DNA of 64,000 nt from Brevibacillus brevis (GTDB lineage: Bacteria; Bacillota; Bacilli; Brevibacillales; Brevibacillaceae). Positions 1 through 8,174 of this stretch are shown piece after piece. Where the stretch lies: the NCBI RefSeq assembly GCF_001039275.2, contig NZ_CP030117.1, positions 4,372,501 through 4,436,500 of the forward strand, read 5' to 3'. The first letter of the stretch is position 1; every line of letters begins with the position of its first letter. Below the pieces are notes generated by a model. That model searched no databases. It saw nothing but the letters and a program-made list of their open reading frames with translations, and was not told the origin of the DNA. The position numbers were made by a program, and so were the translations under genes.

Positions 1-1044
1 AAACACTGTGCAGCAGTCTTCATACGGCAAAATAGACAGCTCGTACGTATCGATTTGGCGAGAAATATCCACAATGTCTACCTTGTCCATGGCGACGAGC
101 GGTCGCAGGATTGGAATCGAAATCACCTTGTTTATCGTGTCCATGCTTTCCAAGGTTTGCGACGCGACTTGACCGAGGCTTTCCCCTGTTGCGAGTGCCT
201 TGGCATTGGTATTTTCCGCAACACGCTCCGAAATGCGCATCATGAAGCGACGCATGATGGTGATCAAATAGTCTTCTGGACATTTTTCACGAATTGCGGT
301 CTGAATTTCTGTAAACGGTACGACATGGAGACGGACAGTTCCTCCCCATTTCGTCAGCTTATGAGCCAAGTCACGTACTTTTTGCAAAGCGCGCTCGCTC
401 GTAAACGGATAGCTGTGGAAATGGATCGCTTCAAGCGTCACACCACGCTTTAACATCATCCAGCCAGCTACAGGACTGTCGATACCCCCAGATAGAAGCA
501 GCAGTACTTTTCCGCTCACCCCAACTGGCAAGCCACCTAGTCCCTGAATGGTTTCACAGCTAATGTAAGTACCCTCCGTGCGAATTTCTACATTCACGAT
601 GGTATCTGGCTCGTGCAAGTCTACACTAATCGCTGGCAGTGCGCGCAAGATATGCGTTGCCACCATTCGGTTAACTTCCATAGAAGGAATCGGATAACGC
701 TTATCCGCGCGACGGGAAACCACCCGGAACGTACGTGGCTGTGGATTCAATTGACGAACCAACTCCAGCGCTTTTTCCTTGATCGTTTCAATATCAGGAT
801 CTACCTGGATCGTCGGACTAAACGAAGAAATACCAAAAACGCGCTTCAAACGCTCCATAACCGCATAAGCGTCCTCACCGTGCAGCTCCACATACATCCG
901 ACCGTAATTGCGTCGAACTTTTACTTTAAAAAACGAGCGCAATACGTTTCTCACACTTTTTACAAGTGTCTCTTCGAATTGATCGCGGTTTTTCCCTTTA
1001 AGCGCCAACTCACCATAACGAATTAAAATAACATCGTAGTTCAT
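1..1044 (-). CDS. thiI: tRNA 4-thiouridine synthetase ThiI (C-terminus beyond window edge)
   Basis: ThiI adenylates U8 of tRNA and transfers sulfur from a cysteine desulfurase; in many bacteria it also feeds thiazole synthesis. The 348 codons in the window read MNYDVILIRYGELALKGKNR at the start, a THUMP region, then the PP-loop SGGIDSP at residues 185-191 and a conserved PYEDCC motif at the cut end. The start is fixed by AAGGAG seven bases upstream of the ATG at 1044. It lies 25 bp downstream of the desulfurase gene on the same strand, so the sulfur donor and acceptor are very likely co-transcribed. The remaining C-terminus is outside the window, so I cannot say whether a rhodanese domain is present; Bacillus homologues lack one. 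Confidence 0.95.
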   Translation of the reverse strand, partial: MNYDVILIRYGELALKGKNRDQFEETLVKSVRNVLRSFFKVKVRRNYGRMYVELHGEDAYAVMERLKRVFGISSFSPTIQVDPDIETIKEKALELVRQLNPQPRTFRVVSRRADKRYPIPSMEVNRMVATHILRALPAISVDLHEPDTIVNVEIRTEGTYISCETIQGLGGLPVGVSGKVLLLLSGGIDSPVAGWMMLKRGVTLEAIHFHSYPFTSERALQKVRDLAHKLTKWGGTVRLHVVPFTEIQTAIREKCPEDYLITIMRRFMMRISERVAENTNAKALATGESLGQVASQTLESMDTINKVISIPILRPLVAMDKVDIVDISRQIDTYELSILPYEDCCTVF

Positions 1045-1069
1045 GTTTATCTCCTTTTAGTTGTCCACA

Positions 1070-2239
1070 CTATTTTCTATGAGCGGGGGCAGGTTGTTGT
1101 TTTATATAAGTACGAAGCACACTGACGCATTCCTCTAACGCCTTCACAAACTGCTGAATATCCTCCGCTGTATTTTCCCGGCCCAGACTGACCCGCAGAG
1201 ACGATAACGCGCAATCCCGCTCGATGCCGATCGCAGTCAGAACTCTGCTCGGCTCATTGACTTTGGATGAGCATGCGGACTTGGTGGATATCAGAAAGCC
1301 TTTTTCCTCCAAAGCATGCAACAGGACTTCCGCTTTTACTCCTGGTACTGACAAGTTCATAATATGGGGAGCCGTATTCGCTTCCGGAGTATTCACTATA
1401 CAGCCTTCAATTGTTGCAATCCCTTCACGAAGCTGTTGATTCAAGGTTTGCAGCCTGATCATCTCGACGCTGCCCAGTTCTTCTAGAATCCGGATTGCTT
1501 TTGCCATACCAGCGATGGCTGGGAGGTTTTCCGTTCCTGAGCGAACACCGGCTTCTTGACCTCCACCCATCATCAACGGGTGAATGATCAAGCCTTCCCG
1601 TTTATACAAAATACCGACTCCTCTGGGGCCATAAAACTTGTGAGCAGAGACGCTCAACAGATCGATCCCAGAATCCTTGATGCGCAAAGGAACTTTCCCA
1701 ATTCCTTGGACTGCATCGACGTGAAACAAGACTTTCGGGAATTGCTTCAACCATTGTCCGATTTCCAAGATCGGTTGAATGGTTCCTAGCTCGTTGTTCA
1801 CATGCATGACCGAAACGAGAATCGTATCCGGACGCATTGCTTTCTGAACAGCTTCTACCGATACGCGGCCTTCACGATCGACCGGCAGATACGTCACAGT
1901 AAACCCAAGACCTTCCAACTGTTTGCAAACATCGTAAACAGCCGGATGCTCTACCTGCGTCGTAATAATATGTTTCCCTCTGTTTTGATATTGAAAGGCT
2001 ATACCCTTGATCGCCGTATTATTGCTTTCCGTGCCACCTGAAGTAAAAATAACTTCACTTTCTTTACAGCCCAAATACTGAGCGGCAACCTTTCGCGCCT
2101 GCTTTAGTACATTTTCCGCCTCTACACCTTTTTGATGCAAAGAAGACGGGTTTCCATAGTAGCTTTCCATCGCGCGTCTAACGGTTTCAATCACTTGAGG
2201 ATGAGGCCGGGTAGTCGCACTGTTGTCCAAGTAAATCAC
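1070..2239 (-). CDS. nifZ: Cysteine desulfurase, NifS/IscS-type partner of ThiI
   Basis: PLP enzyme that releases sulfur from cysteine as a protein persulfide, here most likely for ThiI. From the GTG at 2239 (389 residues) it begins with IYLDNSATT, carries the PLP lysine in SAHKFYGP (about K201) and the catalytic cysteine in STKSACSSK (about C323). An upstream in-frame ATG at 2263 exists, but the GTG sits 8-9 bases after AGGAAGG and the family starts directly with this strand, so I prefer GTG. thiI follows after 25 bp, the same order as B. subtilis nifZ-thiI; the symbol is assigned from that synteny. It has the short active-site loop typical of ThiI/IscS-type rather than SufS-type enzymes, which is a judgement by eye. 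Confidence 0.9.
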   Translation of the reverse strand: MIYLDNSATTRPHPQVIETVRRAMESYYGNPSSLHQKGVEAENVLKQARKVAAQYLGCKESEVIFTSGGTESNNTAIKGIAFQYQNRGKHIITTQVEHPAVYDVCKQLEGLGFTVTYLPVDREGRVSVEAVQKAMRPDTILVSVMHVNNELGTIQPILEIGQWLKQFPKVLFHVDAVQGIGKVPLRIKDSGIDLLSVSAHKFYGPRGVGILYKREGLIIHPLMMGGGQEAGVRSGTENLPAIAGMAKAIRILEELGSVEMIRLQTLNQQLREGIATIEGCIVNTPEANTAPHIMNLSVPGVKAEVLLHALEEKGFLISTKSACSSKVNEPSRVLTAIGIERDCALSSLRVSLGRENTAEDIQQFVKALEECVSVLRTYIKQQPAPAHRK

Positions 2240-2515
2240 CAGTACACACCTTCCTAAGGGCAAGATGCCCGAATACTACGCTTCATCATAACATGACTTT
2301 TCGTAAAGAACATACAAAGTATTACACTTCTCGACCTTATTTTTCCCCGAGTGCGTTGCTCTCAAAAGACCAAATTAGACAATCTGAACAACCGTTCACA
2401 GAGTATTCACGGATAAAGCGCTTACATCCAGATATAGGCTATTTACATTGTTTTGGCCTTTCGTTAGAATAGTCAATAAATTTAGATAAAAAACGACAAC
2501 AAGGAGAGAACCACC

Positions 2516-2662
2516 ATGACAGCACAAGCTATGCAAGAAGAAATCAAGAAGATGGAAGCAGAATTGAAAAGACTGCAAGCGGAACTGGCGAAGATGAGCA
2601 AAAATACCCCTCAGTATGATCGCACAGATGTCGCATACCTAAATGAGGTGTACAACGCGTGA
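2516..2662 (+). CDS. 48-residue charged coiled-coil protein
   Basis: Small protein with a perfect AAGGAG site seven to eight bases before its ATG. Residues 5-29 form a lysine/glutamate-rich amphipathic helix with leucine and methionine at heptad spacing (EEIKKMEAELKRLQAELAKM), followed by a polar tail TPQYDRTDVAYLNEVYNA. A hairpin terminator follows immediately, so it is a stand-alone transcription unit. I recognise no family and assign no function; the coiled coil suggests it oligomerises or docks on a partner. Confidence 0.75.
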   Translation: MTAQAMQEEIKKMEAELKRLQAELAKMSKNTPQYDRTDVAYLNEVYNA

Positions 2663-2678
2663 CACTTATTCGAATTCG

Positions 2679-2728
2679 ATAGCGTGGTGACGGCATGATG
2701 GATTCGCCGTGACCACGCTATTTTTTGT
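2679..2728 (+). terminator. Terminator of the 48-residue gene
   Basis: Stem AGCGTGGTGACGGC against GCCGTGACCACGCT with one mismatch, followed by ATTTTTT. It is partly symmetric and could also act for dapF on the other strand, though the T run favours the plus strand. Confidence 0.75.
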
Positions 2729-2776
2729 AAAAAAATACCGCTCCTGTCGATCTCGACGGAACGGTTTTGGTTTCTG

Positions 2777-3637
2777 TTATTTAAATGGGATCTCCCCCAA
2801 ATACTTACCAGAAAAAACTTCAGTAGCCGGCCCCGTCATATAGACGCGGTTATCCGCTTCCTTCCATTCAATAAAGAGATCGCCTCCTGCCAGGTGAACA
2901 GTGACTTTTCTACCGGTCTTTCCACTTAAGTGGGAAGCTACTGCAGCAGCGCAAGCTCCTGTCCCACAGGCAAGCGTGACACCTGATCCCCTCTCCCATA
3001 CACGGAAAAGAATTTCCTCCTGATTCAATATTTGGATAAATTCGACGTTGGTTCGTTCAGGAAACCATTCATGATACTCGATCATCGGTCCGTAGTGACG
3101 AACATCTTCTTCCTTCACTTCATCCACGAAAAAGATAGCATGAGGATTACCCATCGAAACAGCAGTCATCGTAAACGCAGTTCCACCAACTTCGATTACC
3201 TCTTCTCGCACTTGCTCTTCTGGAATGCCTGTCATCGGAATTGCTGCTCGCTCAAAACGAGGCTCTCCCATATCTATCGTTATTTGATCGACCTTACCGT
3301 CTGTTCCAAGCGATACGACAGGAGTAACGTTCCCTCCCAACGTCTCCACGGTAAACGTTGTTTGCTGAGTCAAACCGTGATCGTATACGTACTTACTCAC
3401 ACAACGCAATCCGTTTCCGCAATTTTTTGCTTCGCTGCCATCATTGTTAAATACCCGCATGCGAAAGTCTGCTCGCTCAGATGGCATAATGAGGATCAGT
3501 CCATCGCCCCCAATGCCAAAATTCCGATCGCTCACCCTTCTTGCCAATTCGGGTAAATCTACACCCGACAAGTCTTCCTCAAAACAGTTGACGTAAACGT
3601 AATCATTACCCAAGCCATGCAGCTTTGTAAATTTCAT
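2777..3637 (-). CDS. dapF: Diaminopimelate epimerase
   Basis: Converts LL- to meso-diaminopimelate in lysine and peptidoglycan precursor synthesis. The 286-residue protein starts MKFTKLHGLGNDYVYVNC and has both catalytic cysteines in their usual settings, C73 in NCGNGLRC and C224 in ACGTGACA. AAAGAGGAG lies just ahead of the ATG. No other lysine pathway genes are nearby and it appears monocistronic, diverging from the DUF84 gene. Confidence 0.96.
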   Translation of the reverse strand: MKFTKLHGLGNDYVYVNCFEEDLSGVDLPELARRVSDRNFGIGGDGLILIMPSERADFRMRVFNNDGSEAKNCGNGLRCVSKYVYDHGLTQQTTFTVETLGGNVTPVVSLGTDGKVDQITIDMGEPRFERAAIPMTGIPEEQVREEVIEVGGTAFTMTAVSMGNPHAIFFVDEVKEEDVRHYGPMIEYHEWFPERTNVEFIQILNQEEILFRVWERGSGVTLACGTGACAAAVASHLSGKTGRKVTVHLAGGDLFIEWKEADNRVYMTGPATEVFSGKYLGEIPFK

Positions 3638-3729
3638 CGTCCACTCCTCTTTCTCTTTCGTATGCTAGGTCTGACTCTTTTCTATGCATTATCTTATCAC
3701 AACCTGGAGAATCGCGGTCGAATCAAAAG

Positions 3730-3744
3730 GTGGTATACTACCAC
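3730..3744 (+). promoter_or_regulatory. Dyad over the -10 of the DUF84 gene
   Basis: GTGGTA TAC TACCAC is a perfect 6-bp inverted repeat around a 3-base centre and contains TATACT, a good -10 hexamer, about 40 bases ahead of the TTG start at 3779. A promoter overlapped by an operator is the simple reading; no regulator is identified. Confidence 0.35.
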
Positions 3745-3778
3745 TAGCATTGATGATGGAAAGAGGTGGAACAAACCG

Positions 3779-4309
3779 TTGGATTATCATATTTTTCGCT
3801 ATGCACTCGGAACGAAAAATGAAGCAAAACGTCTCGCTGTACAAAAAGCAACCGGAACGGAACCTTTCTGCATATCTGTCCCCTCGGGCGTAGCGGCTCA
3901 GCCGATGAGTGAAGAAGAAACGATTACAGGAGCGATCAATCGAGCAAAAGCTGCACGTAGTCAAACCCCAGAAGCAGACATTGGGTTAGGCTTGGAAGGC
4001 GGACTGATGTACGATGAGCAGTTTACAAAGCAGTGGTATTTGATTTCTATCTGCACAGCCTGGAATGGAAGTGAGCTATTTATTGGAAAGGGGTTGGCGT
4101 TTCCCATCCCGAATCAAGCCGTTCACCGAATCCAGCAGGAGCAAATTGAGCTCAGTACCATCATAGATGAATGGGGGGAAACCGTCGGCAGTAATCATCG
4201 CGGCGGCGCCTATTCCCTCTTAACGGATAATCGTGTTCGTCGTTCCGATGTGTTTTGTGACGCCGTTATCGCAGCGATTACGCCTTTCGTCTCCTCCTTG
4301 TATAAATAG
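3779..4309 (+). CDS. DUF84 / YjjX-family non-canonical purine NTP phosphatase
   Basis: YjjX relatives hydrolyse ITP/XTP to keep inosine and xanthosine nucleotides out of nucleic acids. From the TTG at 3779 (176 residues) the protein begins LDYHIFRYALGTKNEAKR, matching the family's N-terminal G(S/T)xNxxK nucleotide loop, and continues with GLGLEGGL and GRGG-like segments (NHRGGAYSLLTDN) typical of DUF84. A longer frame runs back to 3617 but overlaps dapF head-on; GAAAGAGGTGG eight bases before the TTG decides the start. The family is clear to me; the substrate is inferred. Confidence 0.75.
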   Translation: MDYHIFRYALGTKNEAKRLAVQKATGTEPFCISVPSGVAAQPMSEEETITGAINRAKAARSQTPEADIGLGLEGGLMYDEQFTKQWYLISICTAWNGSELFIGKGLAFPIPNQAVHRIQQEQIELSTIIDEWGETVGSNHRGGAYSLLTDNRVRRSDVFCDAVIAAITPFVSSLYK

Positions 4310-4325
4310 CAGTGGTGAAAACATA

Positions 4326-4360
4326 AAAACCTCTCCGGCTGAATGAACCGGAGAGGTTTT
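4326..4360. terminator. Bidirectional terminator
   Basis: AAAACCTCTCCGG, nine-base loop, CCGGAGAGGTTTT: a perfect 13-bp stem with A and T tails, between the convergent DUF84 gene and the membrane-protein gene. Confidence 0.9.
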
Positions 4361-4373
4361 GCGGTTTGATGCT

Positions 4374-4955
4374 TTAGCGAGCCGTATAGTACGGGTAGAT
4401 GACTAATGCGCCCAAAATGGCAATAGCCCCTACGATCATCGCCCAGGCACCCAGTGTCTTCGAGTTGCGTCGATACGCCAGGTAGCCGAGCACCATACCA
4501 ATTGGTGCCACCAAGTACGGCATGAGAAACAGGGACAGGATCGATAAGCCCAAGCCAGTCATCCCAATACCGGTGGCCCCGTTTTCCCGGCTGTCCTCGT
4601 CTGTGTCGATCTCACTGGCAGCACGACTTGTCGGAAACGGCTCGGCGATTTCCGCCGCTGCCTCAATGTCGTCATCTCTGACTTTGGCGACCGGAGAACG
4701 ATCCTCTTTTGTCAGGACAACGCCATCCAAACGCTCCGAAAAGTCGTTTCTCTCCTCATCCAGTTCGCCTGTATAGCGCTCTGTCAAGGAATGGGGGTCA
4801 TAGTGAATCCTGCGCCTCGACCGCTCTTCCTCTTCGTCAAAGACGGCCTGTGTCCAAGTATTCGCTGCAAACTCCCTGTCGTGCTGATCAACCGTCTCGG
4901 AAAAACCGGTATCTTCCTTCCGCTTCGCATCATTACGTTCGCGTCGATCCAACAT
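4374..4955 (-). CDS. Acidic protein with two C-terminal membrane segments, function unknown
   Basis: 193 residues. The first 120 are highly charged, rich in Asp, Glu and Arg with no hydrophobic stretch, and should be cytoplasmic. Residues about 128-152 and 166-190 form two membrane segments separated by a short YLAYRRNSK loop, resembling the small DUF4190-type membrane module by eye. The ATG at 4955 is preceded by GGGGC. It is monocistronic. I see no catalytic motif; an anchor for a cytosolic charged tail is all the sequence shows. Confidence 0.75.
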   Translation of the reverse strand: MLDRRERNDAKRKEDTGFSETVDQHDREFAANTWTQAVFDEEEERSRRRIHYDPHSLTERYTGELDEERNDFSERLDGVVLTKEDRSPVAKVRDDDIEAAAEIAEPFPTSRAASEIDTDEDSRENGATGIGMTGLGLSILSLFLMPYLVAPIGMVLGYLAYRRNSKTLGAWAMIVGAIAILGALVIYPYYTAR

Positions 4956-5052
4956 AGCATGCTCAGCCCCTTTTTTGGTAAAGGATTAATTAAGTGAAGG
5001 AAGTAGCCTTATTGTCTGCCTACGTTGTACAATTTAAACGGGAGGCGAGAGA

Positions 5053-5643
5053 ATGAAACCAGACAAAATCCTAACCATTGGCATTGATATTGACGGTACA
5101 GTCACATCACCTAGCAGTATTGTTCCGTTGATGAATGAAAGCTTTGGAAGAGATTTACGATATGAAGATTGTGTGGAGTACAATTTAGCCAACGTGTATC
5201 AAATCACGGAGGCAGAGTTTGAAATGTGGCTGGATCAAAACGGGGAGCGCCTTTATGATGGTGCGCCTGTTCACGGAATTGCCGATCAGGTTTTGCGCGA
5301 TTGGTTTACCTCCCACAAGCTGGTATATATAAGTGCTCGTGAGGATCGTCACCGCAATGTGACCTTGCAATGGTTTGCTCGCTACAATATCCCTCATCAT
5401 GAAGTGGATTTGATTGGGAGCCACGACAAACTGTCAGCTGCTCGCAAATGGGGCGTGGACCTTTTTTTGGAGGATCGTTTGGAGAACGCTTTGCAATTGT
5501 CAGAAGCGCTGCAAATTCCTGTGTTCTTGTTTGACACTCCGTACAATCAAGCTTCCCTTCCCCCGCTTGTTCATCGTGTCACTTCTTGGGAAGAGGTTGC
5601 CCAAAAAGTCAACGAGCTTTTTCCGGCCACGACAAGCGTATAG
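5053..5643 (+). CDS. HAD-superfamily 5'(3')-deoxyribonucleotidase (NT5C type)
   Basis: Predicted cytosolic nucleotidase that dephosphorylates (deoxy)nucleoside monophosphates. The 196-residue protein has HAD motif I as GIDIDGTV (residues 10-17, nucleophile Asp and general acid Asp two later), motif II as YISAR, a conserved lysine in HDKL and motif III in LFLEDR. The cap lies between motifs I and II, as in the C1-capped 5'-nucleotidase C family (B. subtilis YqfW is a relative). GGGAGGCGAG precedes the ATG. It stands alone with its own terminator. Confidence 0.85.
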   Translation: MKPDKILTIGIDIDGTVTSPSSIVPLMNESFGRDLRYEDCVEYNLANVYQITEAEFEMWLDQNGERLYDGAPVHGIADQVLRDWFTSHKLVYISAREDRHRNVTLQWFARYNIPHHEVDLIGSHDKLSAARKWGVDLFLEDRLENALQLSEALQIPVFLFDTPYNQASLPPLVHRVTSWEEVAQKVNELFPATTSV

Positions 5644-5653
5644 GTCAAATAGC

Positions 5654-5690
5654 AAAAAGACGTATCACCATTGAGGGATACGTCCTTTTT
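5654..5690. terminator. Terminator after the nucleotidase gene
   Basis: AAAAAGACGTATC, ten-base loop, GATACGTCCTTTTT; the A run makes it usable for the convergent DUF1540 gene as well. Confidence 0.85.
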
Positions 5691-5701
5691 GCGCCGAAGC
5701 G

Positions 5702-5926
5702 TTATTTCTTTTCGGAGGTCTTCGGCTTGAACGTCAGACAACAGGTCTCAGAAGATGTCTTCGCCTGATCCTGATGCTGCGTGTTTTGACCGTACTCACC
5801 TGCGAATTCTTCTTTCAGGTTTACGGTAGCATGTGCGTCAATCTCTACCATGATCTCTTCGGCGCTGCAAAGGTTGCCCTGCGCCCAGTACTCACAGTTT
5901 GCTACAGAACATTTTACTGCTGGCAT
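5702..5926 (-). CDS. DUF1540 small cysteine-rich protein
   Basis: 74 residues beginning MPAVKCSVANCEYWAQGNLC, the cysteine pattern of the DUF1540 metal-binding domain found in many Clostridia and Bacilli, then SAEEI and a cysteine pair (CC) near residue 63. AGGGGGTGA is nine bases before this ATG; an ATG six bases upstream is too close to the Shine-Dalgarno. The function is unknown; a small metal-binding protein is the most that can be said. Confidence 0.85.
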   Translation of the reverse strand: MPAVKCSVANCEYWAQGNLCSAEEIMVEIDAHATVNLKEEFAGEYGQNTQHQDQAKTSSETCCLTFKPKTSEKK

Positions 5927-6029
5927 GTGCATTCACCCCCTAGAGGCTAGCCTTCACAACAACTCGGGGGCTTATACTTTGCCATTCACAGTGGAAATCA
6001 ATACTCTACACAAGAAAGAAGTGGATGAC

Positions 6030-6809
6030 ATGCCGACTCCCCGTATTGTCGTCATCACCGGGGCTTCTGGTGGCCTTGGTCTAGCTTTGACACGACTTCA
6101 TCTGGAAAAAGGAGATTGTGTCATTGCCACGAGTCGCAAAGCCATCAACGAGGAACTCGTTTTGTTACAAAACGCTTATCCGAATCATCTCCATTATTAC
6201 CCGGTAGACGTCAGCAGCAACGAAGACATTCGGCAGTTCGCTGCATGGGTACATATCCGTTTTGAACGTTGCGATTTTCTTTACAACAATGCCGGGATGG
6301 CCATCTTTGAACCGCTGATTGAAATGCGCGTAGAGGAGCTGGAAGAAACACTGCGAACAAATATTTCCGGCGTTCTCTACACGACCCGTGCCTTTTTGCC
6401 GATGATGCTTCAACAAAAGCAAGGTCGTATTATCACGGTTGCCTCACTTGCCGGTCAGGTCGCAACAGCGAAAGCTGCTGTATATGCAGCCAGCAAAGCA
6501 GCCGTCATCCGCTTTAGTGAAGGGTTGCGCCACGAACTGCAAGGCACTGGAATTGCTGTGACGTGTGCAATGCCTGGGCCGATCGACACACCCTTTTTGG
6601 ATAAGGCAGACAAAACGGGTAGCTATCGCAGCAAAGTGAGTCGGTATTTGTTGACACCGGAACAAACGGCAAGGGCTATTTATCGAGCGGCGGAAGCAAA
6701 GCGTCCAGAGGTTGCCATGCCATTCCGTTTGCATGCGCTCTCCCGCATTTACTTCCTATTGCCTCAGTGGCTAAAACACCTCATCTCACCTCTCCTCAAT
6801 CGGAAGTGA
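6030..6809 (+). CDS. Short-chain dehydrogenase/reductase (classical SDR)
   Basis: NAD(P)(H)-dependent oxidoreductase of unknown substrate, 259 residues from the ATG at 6030. The Rossmann loop is TGASGGLG (residues about 9-16), followed by NNAG and the catalytic YAASK with Ser (VASLAG) upstream, so the Ser-Tyr-Lys set is complete. The upstream frame to 5850 overlaps the DUF1540 gene and its translation is not protein-like, so I start at MPTPRIVVITGASG. The C-terminus, with PQWLKHLISPLLNRK, resembles the YqjQ/DltE-type group. Its last 24 bases overlap the end of the convergent MFS gene. Confidence 0.88.
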   Translation: MPTPRIVVITGASGGLGLALTRLHLEKGDCVIATSRKAINEELVLLQNAYPNHLHYYPVDVSSNEDIRQFAAWVHIRFERCDFLYNNAGMAIFEPLIEMRVEELEETLRTNISGVLYTTRAFLPMMLQQKQGRIITVASLAGQVATAKAAVYAASKAAVIRFSEGLRHELQGTGIAVTCAMPGPIDTPFLDKADKTGSYRSKVSRYLLTPEQTARAIYRAAEAKRPEVAMPFRLHALSRIYFLLPQWLKHLISPLLNRK

Positions 6810-8042
6810 TGAGGAATCCTCCAAGTTTTTCAATGCTCCGAATGCAAGGAGACCGAAAATGATACATACGGCTGCTCCGGCTCCAATGATCCCTTGAACG
6901 CCCAAGAAGGGTATGAGGAAGCCAGAGACAGCCGCTCCCGCGGGCATTCCTGTCCCCGTAATCGTGCGAACACTGGTCAATACCCGCCCCAAGAGAGCAT
7001 CGGGCACCTGCTTTTGCAGATAGCTTCTATACATGATGTTATAAGGAGCGAAGCAAAAGCCTGCCACAACCATCGAAGCCATTGCGATCTCCAACCTCGA
7101 GAATAATGCGATCGGCAATGTGGTCAATCCCCACGCCACGATAATCCCCGCTAGCGTCGAACCCAATGGAAGTTTCCACGTAACCGTCGAGAAAAAGAGA
7201 GAGCCCAGTAATGCCCCAACTGCCAAAGAAGACCACAGCATTCCTAACGCAACAGATCCTCCTGCCAAATCCTGATTCGCATACAGGGGTAGTGCAATTT
7301 CAATGGGGCCGTACGACATGTTAAACAAAAACGTAAAGAAAACCAAAATAATCAATTGCTTTCGTCCAAATATGTAGCGATACCCTGTCCGCATGTCACT
7401 CAAGAGAGAACGAAAGAACGCTCCCATTTGACCTTTTGCAATCGTTGTAGGATTCGCACTTTTCGTAAGCTCTCGAGGCAGCCGGGAGAAGCAAAAAGCA
7501 CATACAAAAAAGCTGGCCGCATCGATCAACAGAACATAAGCTTCCCCAATCAATCCGATTAAAACACCCGCGAGTGCCGGTCCAAACATATAAACAATTT
7601 GCCATTGCGTTTCCATCACGCCATTCGCTTTGACCAATTGATTTTTGTCCGAGACGATTCTCGGCAACAAAGTCTGCGCCCCAGCTGTGCTCAACGGAGA
7701 AAGGATTCCTGCAATCACAATCAGCACGTATATCACAAATAGCGGAACTTGATCGATCTGCAATAATACGATCAACGCTATAAAAATGACTCCTCTCGCC
7801 ACATTGTCCATCATGATGAGCTTGCGTCGATCAAACCGATCCAGCAAAACTCCCGCTACTAAACCAGCAAAAACAGCAGGGAGCATATACGCAAGAACGA
7901 CGCCCCCCATCGCAGCAGGTGAGCCTGTTTTATTCATGACAAACCATGTCAAGCCCATCCAGCCAAACTGATCCCCCAGACTAGACAAGAACATCCCCAG
8001 CCAATACCAGCGAAATGATCGCTGCCGCCATAATTCCTTCAT
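6786..8042 (-). CDS. MFS exporter (EntS/macrolide-efflux type), first of three
   Basis: Proton-driven multidrug-type exporter, 418 residues from the ATG at 8042 (AAGGAAG eight bases upstream; a further ATG at 8072 lacks a site). Twelve hydrophobic segments are recognisable; loop 2-3 carries the MFS signature as DRFDRRKLIM (residues about 62-71), with a second copy of the fold from about residue 215. This sequence type (MFS_3, COG2814/DUF894) includes siderophore and macrolide exporters. The same fold is encoded by the next two transporter genes. Its 3' end overlaps the SDR gene tail to tail by 24 bp. Confidence 0.9.
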   Translation of the reverse strand: MKELWRQRSFRWYWLGMFLSSLGDQFGWMGLTWFVMNKTGSPAAMGGVVLAYMLPAVFAGLVAGVLLDRFDRRKLIMMDNVARGVIFIALIVLLQIDQVPLFVIYVLIVIAGILSPLSTAGAQTLLPRIVSDKNQLVKANGVMETQWQIVYMFGPALAGVLIGLIGEAYVLLIDAASFFVCAFCFSRLPRELTKSANPTTIAKGQMGAFFRSLLSDMRTGYRYIFGRKQLIILVFFTFLFNMSYGPIEIALPLYANQDLAGGSVALGMLWSSLAVGALLGSLFFSTVTWKLPLGSTLAGIIVAWGLTTLPIALFSRLEIAMASMVVAGFCFAPYNIMYRSYLQKQVPDALLGRVLTSVRTITGTGMPAGAAVSGFLIPFLGVQGIIGAGAAVCIIFGLLAFGALKNLEDSSSLPIEER

Positions 8043-8141
8043 GCTGCATCTTCCTTTTTCTCTTTTTTCCATTCATTGTATAATTGGATTCATACTTTTT
8101 CAACAATTATATTTATTATATCTAAAAGTTTCATTTTGTAT

Positions 8142-8174
8142 AAAAAAAGAACCTCTGCTCCCATTAAGCAGAGG
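8142..8174 (-). terminator. Terminator of the second MFS gene, containing its stop codon
   Basis: CCTCTGCT (8152-8159) pairs with AGCAGAGG (8167-8174); reading the minus strand the hairpin is followed by TCTTTTTTT. The stop codon at 8164-8166 falls in the loop. Confidence 0.85.

Noticed and set aside
3032..3556. 174-codon frame opposite dapF
   Set aside because: Lies wholly within dapF on the other strand; Cys/His/Arg-rich translation without ribosome site.
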